Shown here piece by piece: positions 8,809 to 16,148 of a stretch of DNA of 64,000 bases (the first letter of the stretch is position 1; each line of letters starts with the position of its first letter). The DNA comes from Nocardia anaemiae NBRC 100462. Lineage in GTDB: Bacteria; Actinomycetota; Actinomycetes; Mycobacteriales; Mycobacteriaceae. The notes under the pieces were generated by a model. It saw only the letters and a list, made by a program, of their open reading frames with translations. It was not told where the DNA came from and searched no databases. The stretch is from positions 62,001 to 126,000 of the forward strand of contig NZ_BDAZ01000029.1 of the NCBI RefSeq assembly GCF_001612725.1, read 5' to 3'. Position numbers and translations under genes: made by a program.

Positions 8809-9417
8809 CTACAACGCCCAGGGCTGGGCGCGGCGTCGGACCGGCGGCTCCGCGTTGGCCATGGCCTCGAGGTCCTCGAGGAATTTGTCGATGCTGTCGG
8901 CGGCCACGTGGGTGGCGCCGATCTCGTAGCGCACCTTTTCCTCGGTGCTGTCCATGACCGTGGTGATCAGCTCGTCCTTCAGATCGCGGATGAGCTGGGT
9001 GCGCATCTGGGCGATCTGGTCGCGGCCCTGGCTGCGGACCCGGGCGACCTCGGCGTCGGCGAATTCGCGCATCTTGGCGATGATGCGTTCGGCGTCGGCG
9101 CGCGCGTCCTCGCGGATGTGCTCGAGTTCGGCCTGGGCGTCGGTGACCGCATTGTCGTAGGCCCGTTTGGCCTCGACGAGCCGGTCGGCCGCCTGCTGGT
9201 TCTCCTCGAGCTGTTTCTGAATATTGTTCTGTGCCTTGGCCATCAGCCGTTTCACCGGCGGCGCCACCCATTTGACGATGACGAAGATGATGACCGCGAA
9301 ACCGAAGAGCTGGCTGAAGAAGATCGGCCAGTCGAAGGTGATGTGGAAGATGCCCGAGTCCTCGGACTCGGCCGCGTGGATGGCCCCTTCGGCAAGGATG
9401 CCGCTGTTGAGGTTCAT
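8809..9417 (-). CDS. atpH: ATP synthase b'-type subunit: N-terminal half of AtpH (b-delta) only
   Basis: 202 residues. A transmembrane segment near the N-terminus (FFSQLFGFAVIIFVIVKWVAPPV) precedes a long charged helix rich in Ala, Glu, Arg and Asp that would form the peripheral stalk. The sequence up to FLEDLEAMA matches the b-like half of the mycobacterial-type AtpH, which normally continues into a delta domain for about 445 residues in total. Here the chain ends after a short unrelated tail (NAEPPVRRRAQPWAL) and no delta-like sequence is present in any frame downstream. It could be a genuine stand-alone b' subunit or a truncated b-delta gene. The ATG lies three bases after the atpF stop. 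Confidence 0.85.
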   Translation of the reverse strand: MNLNSGILAEGAIHAAESEDSGIFHITFDWPIFFSQLFGFAVIIFVIVKWVAPPVKRLMAKAQNNIQKQLEENQQAADRLVEAKRAYDNAVTDAQAELEHIREDARADAERIIAKMREFADAEVARVRSQGRDQIAQMRTQLIRDLKDELITTVMDSTEEKVRYEIGATHVAADSIDKFLEDLEAMANAEPPVRRRAQPWAL

Positions 9418-9420
9418 TGG

Positions 9421-9924
9421 CTACGCTCGTTCTGACTGATGGCCGGCGCTGGAGCCGGCGTGCCGATCCTTGATGCCGAGCACGCGATCGGCCAATGTCT
9501 CGGCGAGCGGTTCGACAGCCTCACGCAGCTCCGCGGCCACTTGGTCCGCTTTGGCCCGAAGTTCCGTCGCGGATTCCGCGACGATCCTGTCGGCCTCGTC
9601 CTGCGCCTCACTTCGCAACTGCTCGAGGATGATTCGGCCCTCGTGCCTCGCCTGGTTCCTGATCTCGACCGCTTCACTGCGCGCCTGCGCGACGGCCGCC
9701 TGATATTTCGCTTCGGCGTCGGCGAACAAGGCTTTGGCTTCCTTGTTGTCGACCGCGGTCTCGGCGACTCTCGCCTCGCGTTCCGCCAATACCTTGCGTA
9801 TCGGCGGAACGACGAACAGCCACATGACCCCGAGCACGATCAGGAAGATCAACAGCTCGGCGAAGAATGTGCCGTTGGGGATCAGGAAGTTCCCCTCGGC
9901 AATAACATCCGTTCGCGGCGTCAT
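9421..9924 (-). CDS. atpF: ATP synthase Fo subunit b
   Basis: 167 residues, close to full length for subunit b. An N-terminal membrane anchor (FFAELLIFLIVLGVMWLFVVPPI) is followed by a continuous charged helix with heptad character (KALFADAEAKYQAAVAQARSEAVEIRNQARHEG), which dimerises with the neighbouring b' subunit to form the peripheral stalk holding F1 to Fo. Its ATG lies six bases after the atpE stop and three bases separate it from the next gene, so the set is one transcript. Confidence 0.93.
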   Translation of the reverse strand: MTPRTDVIAEGNFLIPNGTFFAELLIFLIVLGVMWLFVVPPIRKVLAEREARVAETAVDNKEAKALFADAEAKYQAAVAQARSEAVEIRNQARHEGRIILEQLRSEAQDEADRIVAESATELRAKADQVAAELREAVEPLAETLADRVLGIKDRHAGSSAGHQSERA

Positions 9925-9930
9925 ACTGAA

Positions 9931-10188
9931 TTACTTACCTGGAGTAGCGAATACGAAAAGCGCCATGAACGCTAGATTGATGAAGTACGCCGCCTCGACC
10001 AGACCGACGGTAAGGAAGAAGTTACCGCGGAGGCGACCTTCGGCTTCCGGCTGACGGGCAACGCCGTTGATCAACGCGGCGCCGGCGAGTCCGTCACCGA
10101 TACCCGCGCCGATGGCGCCACCGCCCATAATGATGCCGCCGCCGATGAGCGCGCCCTGGACGATGGCCGCCGTTGTTGCGTCTGCCAT
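9931..10188 (-). CDS. atpE: ATP synthase Fo subunit c (proton-translocating ring)
   Basis: 85 residues forming a two-helix hairpin. Helix 1 has the Gly-rich ring-packing motif (GALIGGGIIMGGGAIGAGIGDG), the loop has ARQPE that contacts F1, and helix 2 carries the ion-binding glutamate in GLVEAAYFINLAFMALFVFATP. The helix is almost identical to the mycobacterial c-ring, including the Asp, Glu and nearby Ala/Ile positions known to line the diarylquinoline (bedaquiline) site. The ring is therefore expected to carry protons. Nothing suggests decay. Confidence 0.96.
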   Translation of the reverse strand: MADATTAAIVQGALIGGGIIMGGGAIGAGIGDGLAGAALINGVARQPEAEGRLRGNFFLTVGLVEAAYFINLAFMALFVFATPGK

Positions 10189-10271
10189 TTTTCACTTCCT
10201 GTTCTTTACTGTGCTCGATCGGCGGCGCCGATCTGTCGTTGTTTAGAGCGACCCGAAAGCAGTCGCCGGAG

Positions 10272-11060
10272 CTAGTGTTCGTGCTCCAGCGACATCGACT
10301 GACTGAAGTAGAGGACGGTCAGCAGCGAGAAGATGAATGCCTGGATGGCTCCGACGAAAAGGTCGAAGAGTTTCCAGATGGCATTCGGCCCCCAGCTGAT
10401 CCAGAACGGGAACAGTGCGATCACCGAGACCATCACGCCGCCCGCGAACATGTTGCCGAACAATCGCAGCGACAGCGAGAGCGGTTTGGCGACTTCCTCG
10501 ATGACATTGATGAAAACCATCGGGCCCCATCCGGTGTGGCCCTTCAGCAACTGCTTGGCATGCCCACCCGGGCCACGCCGGTACACACCCGCACCCTGAT
10601 ACATGATGAAAACGAACAGGGCCAGCGCGTAGACGAAATTGACGTCAGACGCGGGCGGTGCGATCAATTCACCGTGTCCGTACTGCACCGGCAGCACCGA
10701 CAGCCAGTTCGACAACAGGATGTAGATGAACAGCGTGACGGCCAATGGCAGCGCGAACGGCGCGACCTTCATGCCGATTGCGCTTTCCACCTGGTTGCGC
10801 ATCTGGACCGTGACGGTCTCGAAGAACAGCTGCACGCCGTTGGGTACGCCCGAGGTCAGCTTCGCCCGCAGGTAGAACGCGAGGCCGAGCACGATCGCCG
10901 CCGCGATGGCGGTCGAGATGATCGTGTCGACATTGAAGTCCATACCCCACAGGTGCGCGACCGCGTGTTCGCCGACCTTGATTTTCGGCTCTTCGGCGGG
11001 CGCTTCCTGGGCGAGCACCGGAAGCGCCGACCGGGCGATGAAGGCGAGTTGATTCGTCAT
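10272..11060 (-). CDS. atpB: ATP synthase Fo subunit a
   Basis: 262 residues with five to six transmembrane helices. The diagnostic segment EEVAKPLSLSLRLFGNMFAGG contains the essential arginine (SLRLFGN) that faces the c-ring glutamate and separates the two proton half-channels. The acidic N-terminus (APAEEPKIKVGEH) is like that of mycobacterial AtpB. The ATG at 11060 overlaps the atpI stop by 4 bases. The gene looks intact. Confidence 0.96.
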   Translation of the reverse strand: MTNQLAFIARSALPVLAQEAPAEEPKIKVGEHAVAHLWGMDFNVDTIISTAIAAAIVLGLAFYLRAKLTSGVPNGVQLFFETVTVQMRNQVESAIGMKVAPFALPLAVTLFIYILLSNWLSVLPVQYGHGELIAPPASDVNFVYALALFVFIMYQGAGVYRRGPGGHAKQLLKGHTGWGPMVFINVIEEVAKPLSLSLRLFGNMFAGGVMVSVIALFPFWISWGPNAIWKLFDLFVGAIQAFIFSLLTVLYFSQSMSLEHEH

Positions 11061-11461
11061 GATTGCTGGCGAAGCTCCTTCACTTCAGGCAAGACGGTGA
11101 CCAACACCAGAATCACTTGAAAGGCGGCCAGACCGAAGAAGATTCCGATGCCGTGCGGCCTTGCCAGGAAACCCACTGCGAGCGAACCGCCGGTTATTGC
11201 GATCAGTCGAGTCGCCGAGGAGAGGTACAACCCCTGTTTCCTCGGTTTCTCGGCGTCGGCGACTCGGTTGACCGTCAGTCGGGTGAGTTGGGCATTCAGC
11301 CAACCGAGTCCGAGTCCGATGCAGATGAACAGACCGAGCAGCAGCCGGTCGAGCGGACCGGTAGCTGCCAGGATGAGCACGCCGACGCCGAGAGCAAAGA
11401 CAGTCGCACGGCGCATTCGGAGTGCGTTGACATCCACTGCGACACCGCCTTCGCCGGTCAT
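11057..11461 (-). CDS. atpI: ATP synthase subunit I-like membrane protein
   Basis: 134 residues with four hydrophobic segments, first in the operon and overlapping atpB by ATGA. Its position and a central basic linker between helix pairs (RVADAEKPRKQGLYLSSATRL) fit the AtpI-like protein (Rv1303 type) that precedes atpB in mycobacteria and is thought to help c-ring assembly. GAGG lies 4 bases before the ATG at 11461. Sequence conservation in this family is weak, so the call leans on synteny and topology. Confidence 0.82.
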   Translation of the reverse strand: MTGEGGVAVDVNALRMRRATVFALGVGVLILAATGPLDRLLLGLFICIGLGLGWLNAQLTRLTVNRVADAEKPRKQGLYLSSATRLIAITGGSLAVGFLARPHGIGIFFGLAAFQVILVLVTVLPEVKELRQQS

Positions 11462-11815
11462 CCCACCTCGTAGTGGGGTCTTAATTGATCGATAGCATAC
11501 ACATTAACAACCCTTTTGGAAGGCAACGTTTTTGATCTTTCTCGGGCGAGATTTCGGACGATGTCCATTGGGCGACAGTGTCACACGGGGGTCGACAAGA
11601 TCAATCAGCGCTCTCGTTGTGTCGCATCGAATCGGACAAAACGGTCACCGCTCCGATGTTCGCTATTGTCCGGTTTATTCGATCGGCGTGCCTAATTTCG
11701 GTCATGTCTTTGTAAAGGAATTACAAAGAGGCTACCGATACCCCGAGCTGGGGTCGGTGCGCGGCAGCGAATCGCGTGTTCACCGCGATATCGTGATGCC
11801 GCGTCTGAGCGGCAA
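11462..11815. other. Intergenic region upstream of atpI, downstream of the monooxygenase
   Basis: No supported gene. The part next to atpI is A/T-rich (11485-11545) and should hold the atp promoter, reading leftward, but I cannot fix the -10/-35 boxes. A weak hairpin (GCCGC/GCGGC near 11794-11812) follows the monooxygenase stop and may terminate it. The 96-codon open frame on the plus strand here has no ribosome-binding site and no recognisable product. Confidence 0.4.
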
Positions 11816-13339
11816 CTATTGATTGCTGACGCGCTGCCGATCGGGGCGCTGGCTCGGGTGCCGTTCGGTAGCGCCGACCCAGGTGCTGAGTGCTTCGGAC
11901 AAACCCGCGGCGGTTGGTTCGCCGGTAGCCCACGCGACGTAGCCGTCGGGGCGCAGCAGGACGGCGGCGGGGGCTTGGATCGCCCCGAAACCGGGGATGG
12001 CCCACTGCTCGGCGCGGCCGACAGCGCTGATGATCTCGATCCGGTCGTGCCATTCCGGGACCGTCGGAACGTCGTTTCCATTGAGCACCAACAGGACCGG
12101 GCGGCCCGCGCGCAGCAGCTCGTGCACCCGGGTGTCGCCGTCCGCGGTGGTGAGGTCGGCATCGGGGACCCGGCGGCCGATGAGCGGGTGCTGGCCCTTG
12201 ATGTCGTAGCGGATGTCGAGGGCGTTGATCATCAGGCCGAGGCGGTGGCGCACCTGGTCCATATCGATCAGATCGCTCATGATGTCGCGCAGTGCGTCGA
12301 TGTGCGGGCCGGGGCGTCCGAGGGCGGTCTGGGCGCGGGTGTTGTGCAGGACGCGGGCCGCGATGGGGTGGCGCTCGGACTCATAGGTGTCGAGCAGTTC
12401 GTCGGATGCGTTGCCGCGCAAGGTTGCGGCGAGCTTCCAGCCGAGATTCACCGCATCCTGCAGTCCCAGGTTCTGGCCCTGTCCGCCCGCGGGGTAGTGG
12501 ATGTGCGCGGCGTCCCCGGCCAGGAAGACCCGGCCGACGCGGTAGCGGTCGGCCTGGCGGGCGGCATCGCCGTAGTGCGAGATCCAGCGCGGGCTGTGCA
12601 TGCCGAAGTCGGTGCCCGCGACCTCGGTGAAGTTGGCGCGGAAGTCCTCGAAGCTCAGTTCGGCGCCGCGGTCCAGGACGAGGTCGTGGCGCTGCACGAG
12701 CAGTCGGTACCACCCGGGCTCGAATTGGACCGCGGAGAAATCGCCCGCACCGGCGCGGTGTCCGAAGAAGGGCTGTGCGGGCGGATCGGCCAATTCGACA
12801 TCGGCGAGCATGCCCGTCACGGTCGCGTCGGTGCCGACGTAATCGATGCCCGCCAGTTTGCGTACCGCGCTGCGGCCACCGTCGCAGCCGACCAGGTAGG
12901 CGGCGCGAATCCGGCGCGGATTCGACCCGCCGATTTCCACCTCGACGCCCGACGCGTCTTGACCGAAGCCGACCACGGGCGAGCTCCACCGCACTGTCGC
13001 ACCGAGTTCGGTTGCGTGCTGGTCGAGTTCGCGTTCGATCACCGACTGCAGGACGGCGAGGGTGAATGGGTAGCGGGTGTCGAAGTCGCTGAAATCCAGC
13101 GGCAGGCCGCCGAAGTGCCCGGCTTGCATGACCCGGCCGAGCGGGAGCAATCCGTCGAGCAGCCCGCGCTGATCGAGGATTTCCATGGTGCGAGCGTGGA
13201 TGCCACCGGCCCGCGATTCGCCGGTGCGCGCGGCAAGTCCGTCGACGAGTGCGACCTCCACACCGGCCAGGCGCAGTTCGTAGGCCAGCATCAGCCCGGT
13301 CGGTCCGGCCCCGGCGATCACCACATCGGTCGTTTCCAT
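11816..13339 (-). CDS. FAD-dependent aromatic/antibiotic monooxygenase (Rox-like, group A flavoprotein)
   Basis: 507 residues of the PHBH/TetX/Rox class. The N-terminal FAD motif is GAGPTGLMLAYELRLAG, the middle DG motif is GCDGGRSAVRKLAG, and the GD motif is RVFLAGDAAHIHYPAGGQGQNLGLQDAVNLGWKLA. A thioredoxin-like C-terminal region (GRPVLLVLNGNDVP ... VLLRPDGYVAWA) is typical of the phenol-hydroxylase branch. The overall pattern is close to rifampicin monooxygenase of Nocardia farcinica, which inactivates rifampicin with NADPH and O2; other relatives hydroxylate polyketides or phenols, so the substrate remains open. It is divergent from a TetR gene, and its ribosome-binding site (AGGAG, 13346-13350) lies inside a 20-bp inverted repeat, so substrate-induced derepression is likely. 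Confidence 0.9.
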   Translation of the reverse strand: METTDVVIAGAGPTGLMLAYELRLAGVEVALVDGLAARTGESRAGGIHARTMEILDQRGLLDGLLPLGRVMQAGHFGGLPLDFSDFDTRYPFTLAVLQSVIERELDQHATELGATVRWSSPVVGFGQDASGVEVEIGGSNPRRIRAAYLVGCDGGRSAVRKLAGIDYVGTDATVTGMLADVELADPPAQPFFGHRAGAGDFSAVQFEPGWYRLLVQRHDLVLDRGAELSFEDFRANFTEVAGTDFGMHSPRWISHYGDAARQADRYRVGRVFLAGDAAHIHYPAGGQGQNLGLQDAVNLGWKLAATLRGNASDELLDTYESERHPIAARVLHNTRAQTALGRPGPHIDALRDIMSDLIDMDQVRHRLGLMINALDIRYDIKGQHPLIGRRVPDADLTTADGDTRVHELLRAGRPVLLVLNGNDVPTVPEWHDRIEIISAVGRAEQWAIPGFGAIQAPAAVLLRPDGYVAWATGEPTAAGLSEALSTWVGATERHPSQRPDRQRVSNQ

Positions 13340-13342
13340 ATC

Positions 13343-13387
13343 GGTCTCCTTAACAACGTTAAGCGATTTAACGTTGTTAAGGAGACC
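13343..13387. promoter_or_regulatory. Perfect 20-bp inverted repeat: TetR operator between monooxygenase and regulator
   Basis: Arms at 13343-13362 and 13368-13387 are perfect reverse complements over all 20 bases, separated by GCGAT. Each arm contains a near-palindrome of the type TTAACrrcGTTAA, so two repressor dimers could bind side by side. A further half-site TTGTTAAG lies at 13394-13401. The outer end of the left arm is the monooxygenase ribosome-binding site, so the palindrome could also fold in the mRNA and hide it. Confidence 0.8.
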
Positions 13388-13431
13388 AGAACATTGTTAA
13401 GCTGTCAAGCGTCGGACAGCAGGAGGTGACA

Positions 13432-14073
13432 GTGAAGATCGATGCGACGGTGATCGCCGAGGCGGCATTGGGTTTGCTCGACGAGGTCGGCCTCGACGGA
13501 CTGACCATGCGGAAGGTGGCCGCGGCCCTGGACGTGCAGGCGCCCGCGCTCTATTGGCATATCAAGAACAAGCGCGAACTGCTCGATGCGATGGCCCGGC
13601 GGGTATTCGTCTCCGCTGTCGACGGGATCGAGGCGCCCAGGCAGGGCGAGGACTGGCAGGACTGGGTGGTGGCGGTGGCCGGGCGGTTGCGCCGGTCGAT
13701 GCTGCGCTATCGGGACGGGGCGAAGGTGCTGGCCGGTACCTTTGTCAGCGATGAAGCCATGTGGCGCACCGTCGAATTGACCTTGCGCACGCTAGAGGAC
13801 GCGGGTTTCGCGCGGGTCGATGCCGAGCGCGTGTTCCCGATCCTGCTGCACTACACGGTCGGCTTCGTTATCGAGGAACAGGCGCAATCCGGCGCGGAAT
13901 ACGCCGACGGCAATCCCTACGCTCCCGAGCGGATGGCGCAGACCGTCGATGCCGAGCGCTATCCGCGGACCGCCCGGATGGTGGCCGATCTGTTCGACAC
14001 CGATACCGATGCGGAATACGAGCGCGGGGTGCGGGTCATCCTGGCCGGAATCCGCGCCACTGTCTCCTCGTAA
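13432..14073 (+). CDS. TetR-family repressor with TetR_C-type ligand domain
   Basis: 213 residues from GTG 13432, chosen over GTG 13426 because AGGAGG at 13421-13426 then sits 5 bases upstream. Residues ~5-50 are the helix-turn-helix (IAEAALGLLDEVGLDGLTMRKVAAALDVQAPALYWHIKNKRELLDAM). The rest resembles the tetracycline-repressor C-terminal domain (GFVIEEQAQ ... FEYERG-like end), which binds bulky drugs or polyketides. The protein should bind the inverted repeat at 13343-13387 and repress itself and the divergent monooxygenase until the substrate or a related compound is present. This is the standard arrangement for inducible antibiotic-modifying flavoenzymes. Confidence 0.9.
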   Translation: MKIDATVIAEAALGLLDEVGLDGLTMRKVAAALDVQAPALYWHIKNKRELLDAMARRVFVSAVDGIEAPRQGEDWQDWVVAVAGRLRRSMLRYRDGAKVLAGTFVSDEAMWRTVELTLRTLEDAGFARVDAERVFPILLHYTVGFVIEEQAQSGAEYADGNPYAPERMAQTVDAERYPRTARMVADLFDTDTDAEYERGVRVILAGIRATVSS

Positions 14074-14077
14074 TCGC

Positions 14078-14530
14078 TCAGCGGCCGAAGCCCGCCAAGC
14101 CGTCGGCAAGGGTGCTGATATCCAGTGCGTCGAGCACCTTCTGCCGGATATCCGGACATTCGGTGGTGGTGATGCGATCGACGATCGCCCGGTCCTTCAG
14201 GACGGTGTCGTTGAGGCCGCCGTTGCGGGCCGCCCAATCGTGCACCGTGCCGTTGAAGCCGAGCTTGCCGAGCTGCGCGCCCTCGGTGCGCCAACGGTCG
14301 ACCTCCGGTTTCAGCATGTCGCACAGCTGCTTTGCCGCGGTCGGGGTGATCTCGTCCGGATTGGGCATCTGCGCGGAACTGCCCGGGGACGAGAAGGTGA
14401 TGGTGATGTCGGGATGGGAGGTCGGCGTCGCTGGCACCGGGTCCAGTGGGCCGTTGTCGGCGCAGCCGACCAGCAGGCCCGCCGCCATGATCACCGCGGC
14501 CAGAGCGGCGATGGATCCGATCGAGGGCAT
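14078..14530 (-). CDS. Small secreted lipoprotein of unknown function
   Basis: 150 residues with an N-terminal signal sequence and a lipobox ending at Cys23 (AAGLLVGC), then a Pro/Thr/Ser-rich linker typical of surface lipoproteins. The mature domain has two more cysteines (LCDMLKPEV and TTECPDIR) that could form a disulfide. No family recognised. AAGGAG precedes the ATG at 14530. It is the last gene of the leftward run that begins at 19847, only 12 bases after the metallophosphoesterase. Confidence 0.82.
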   Translation of the reverse strand: MPSIGSIAALAAVIMAAGLLVGCADNGPLDPVPATPTSHPDITITFSSPGSSAQMPNPDEITPTAAKQLCDMLKPEVDRWRTEGAQLGKLGFNGTVHDWAARNGGLNDTVLKDRAIVDRITTTECPDIRQKVLDALDISTLADGLAGFGR

Positions 14531-14542
14531 CGGTACTCCTTA

Positions 14543-15265
14543 TTATTCTTTTGTTTCCGGCTTCAGCTCGTAGACGACGTAGGCGGTGCGCACCACAGGT
14601 TGAGCCACATTGCGCACCCGGATGCCGCCCGGCGTGGTGCCGCGCTCGATACCCGCATGCGCGTGCCCGTGGATCGCGAGGTCGACGCGCTGGTCATCGA
14701 TGGTTTCGCCGAGCAGATAGGACCCGAGGAACGGGTAGATCTCGCGCGGTTCGCCGTGCAGGGTGTCGCTGATGGGGGAGTAATGGGTCAGCGCGATGGT
14801 GATATCGGTGTGCAGGCCCGCAAGCGCCTCGCGCAGCATCTCCGCTAGATCGACGGAGTGCGCGGCGAATTCGCGCATCACCCGCTCGCCGAAGACGCTC
14901 GCGCATTTACCCGCGAAGCCGCCGCCGAAGCCCTTCGTTCCCGCGATGCCGAGGGAATGGCCATCCACCGCGAATTTCGTCGCGGTGCCCTCCAATACGG
15001 TGATGCCGTGATCGGTGAGTTCGGCCGTGATCTCGTGCTGTGCGTCGCTGTGATGGTCGTGATTTCCGAGTACCGCCACGACCGGGACACCGAGATCGGC
15101 GAATTCCGCGGCCACGACGCGGCCTTCCTCGATGGTGCCGTGCCGGGTGAGGTCACCGGCCAGCAGCAGCACATCGGCGCGGTCGGGCAGTTCCGCCAGT
15201 GCCGGGCGCAGTTCGCCGCCCGACTCCGCGCCGAGATGGACGTCACCGATTGCCGCGATCCGCAT
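14543..15265 (-). CDS. Calcineurin-like metallophosphoesterase
   Basis: 240 residues with all five metal-site motifs of the superfamily in order: GDVHLG (Asp8, His10), AGDLT (Asp38), GNHDHH (Asn68, His69, His71), a THYSP segment, and AIHGHAHAG near residue 199. These residues hold a two-metal centre that hydrolyses phosphomono- or diesters. Substrate is unknown; the family spans nucleotide, lipid and protein phosphatases. It sits 21 bases downstream of the BON-domain gene and just upstream of a lipoprotein. No signal peptide is seen, so it is cytoplasmic. Confidence 0.88.
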   Translation of the reverse strand: MRIAAIGDVHLGAESGGELRPALAELPDRADVLLLAGDLTRHGTIEEGRVVAAEFADLGVPVVAVLGNHDHHSDAQHEITAELTDHGITVLEGTATKFAVDGHSLGIAGTKGFGGGFAGKCASVFGERVMREFAAHSVDLAEMLREALAGLHTDITIALTHYSPISDTLHGEPREIYPFLGSYLLGETIDDQRVDLAIHGHAHAGIERGTTPGGIRVRNVAQPVVRTAYVVYELKPETKE

Positions 15266-15286
15266 GGGCCGCCCTCCTTTCCGGTC

Positions 15287-15538
15287 TCAGTCCGCCAGCG
15301 CCTCGGCGGCCCCCGGCGCGCATGGCGGTGTGACGTGCACGTCGTTGTGGATGCGGGCGCGCGGAAGCTGTTCGCGCACCACCTTTTCCATCTGCAGCTT
15401 GCGTTCGATACTGCTCACCTCGCCGTCGAGGACGACGACATCGCCGCGGATCGTCACCTGCACACCGAGTTCGGCGGTGCGCGGATCCTCGGCCAGCGCC
15501 CGGCGCAGATGCGCGACCAGATATTGCGGTCGTTCCAT
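15287..15538 (-). CDS. BON-domain protein
   Basis: 83 residues that form little more than a single BON domain: an amphipathic helix (VAHLRRALAEDPRTAELGVQVTIRGDVVVLDGEV), the conserved turn VVLDGEVSSIERK and a second helix leading to ARIHNDVHV. BON domains bind phospholipid or glycan surfaces in envelope-stress and osmotic-stress proteins. No signal peptide or membrane anchor is present, so a cytoplasmic role is likely. Its ATG abuts the stop codon of the upstream nucleotidyltransferase, so the two are translationally coupled. Confidence 0.85.
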   Translation of the reverse strand: MERPQYLVAHLRRALAEDPRTAELGVQVTIRGDVVVLDGEVSSIERKLQMEKVVREQLPRARIHNDVHVTPPCAPGAAEALAD

Positions 15539-16102
15539 TCACACCACCCGTTTCGGCTCGATTACTCCGAGATCGTCCAACAGTCCGAGGAAGGCCCTGG
15601 CATACGGCGAAACATCGGTTTCCTTGCGCACCCGATCCCAATCCACCTGTTCGCGCAGATCGCGCGCGATCGTCAGCAGCGGACTCAGGTCGAGTCGGTG
15701 CGCGTCGAATACCAGTAATTTGTCGATCATCAGGTCGCTCGCGCTGATCACCGGCGCCATCGTCGGGCCGATGCGCATCATTTCCGCGCGATCGAGTAAT
15801 TCGTCGGTGACGGCCCGGTTGTTCGGCCGGAAAATCAGGTCGATGAGCACACCGCTGTCATAGACCTTGGTCAGCCAGTCTTCGGGCGGCTCGGCGACCC
15901 GCAATCCGCCGCGGGCCAACGCGCTGCGGGCCGCTGGCAGGTCGGCCGGTTTGATGAAGATGTCGACATCGTGCTCCGAGGCGGGCCCACCGCGCGCGTA
16001 CACCGCGCAACCACCCGCGACCGCGAAGCGGATATCGGCATCCACCAGCGTATTCACCGCGCGGGTCAGCGCGTGCAGCAGTTGGTCGATCGTCGGGACC
16101 AT
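15539..16102 (-). CDS. Pol-beta/MNT-type nucleotidyltransferase
   Basis: 187 residues. The signature of the nucleotidyltransferase fold is present: VAGGCAVYARGGPASEHDVDIFI, with the Gly-Gly pair at 30-31 and two acidic metal ligands at Asp45 and Asp47, plus a later acidic strand (LIDLIFRPNN). Relatives include MNT antitoxins, AbiE-type proteins and stand-alone housekeeping transferases. No HEPN or AbiE partner lies next to it, so I do not call a toxin-antitoxin pair. It lies between an SDR gene and a BON gene in a leftward operon. Specific substrate unknown. Confidence 0.8.
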   Translation of the reverse strand: MVPTIDQLLHALTRAVNTLVDADIRFAVAGGCAVYARGGPASEHDVDIFIKPADLPAARSALARGGLRVAEPPEDWLTKVYDSGVLIDLIFRPNNRAVTDELLDRAEMMRIGPTMAPVISASDLMIDKLLVFDAHRLDLSPLLTIARDLREQVDWDRVRKETDVSPYARAFLGLLDDLGVIEPKRVV

Positions 16103-16148
16103 ATGTGCGCCATACCCGCGCTACGGTCAGCTAATCGCCCCGGAGCGG

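Noticed and set aside
8741..8830. A frameshift hiding the missing delta domain of AtpH
   Set aside because: I read the other frames past the AtpH stop; none resembles delta, and the Mut7-C gene starts 22 bases on with a clean frame. So the end looks real rather than a local frameshift.
11532..11822. Small rightward gene upstream of atpI
   Set aside because: No ribosome-binding site and no recognisable product; overlaps the end of the monooxygenase.
15539..16102. Toxin-antitoxin (MNT-HEPN or AbiE) reading of the nucleotidyltransferase
   Set aside because: No HEPN or AbiEi partner next to it; neighbours are SDR and BON genes.
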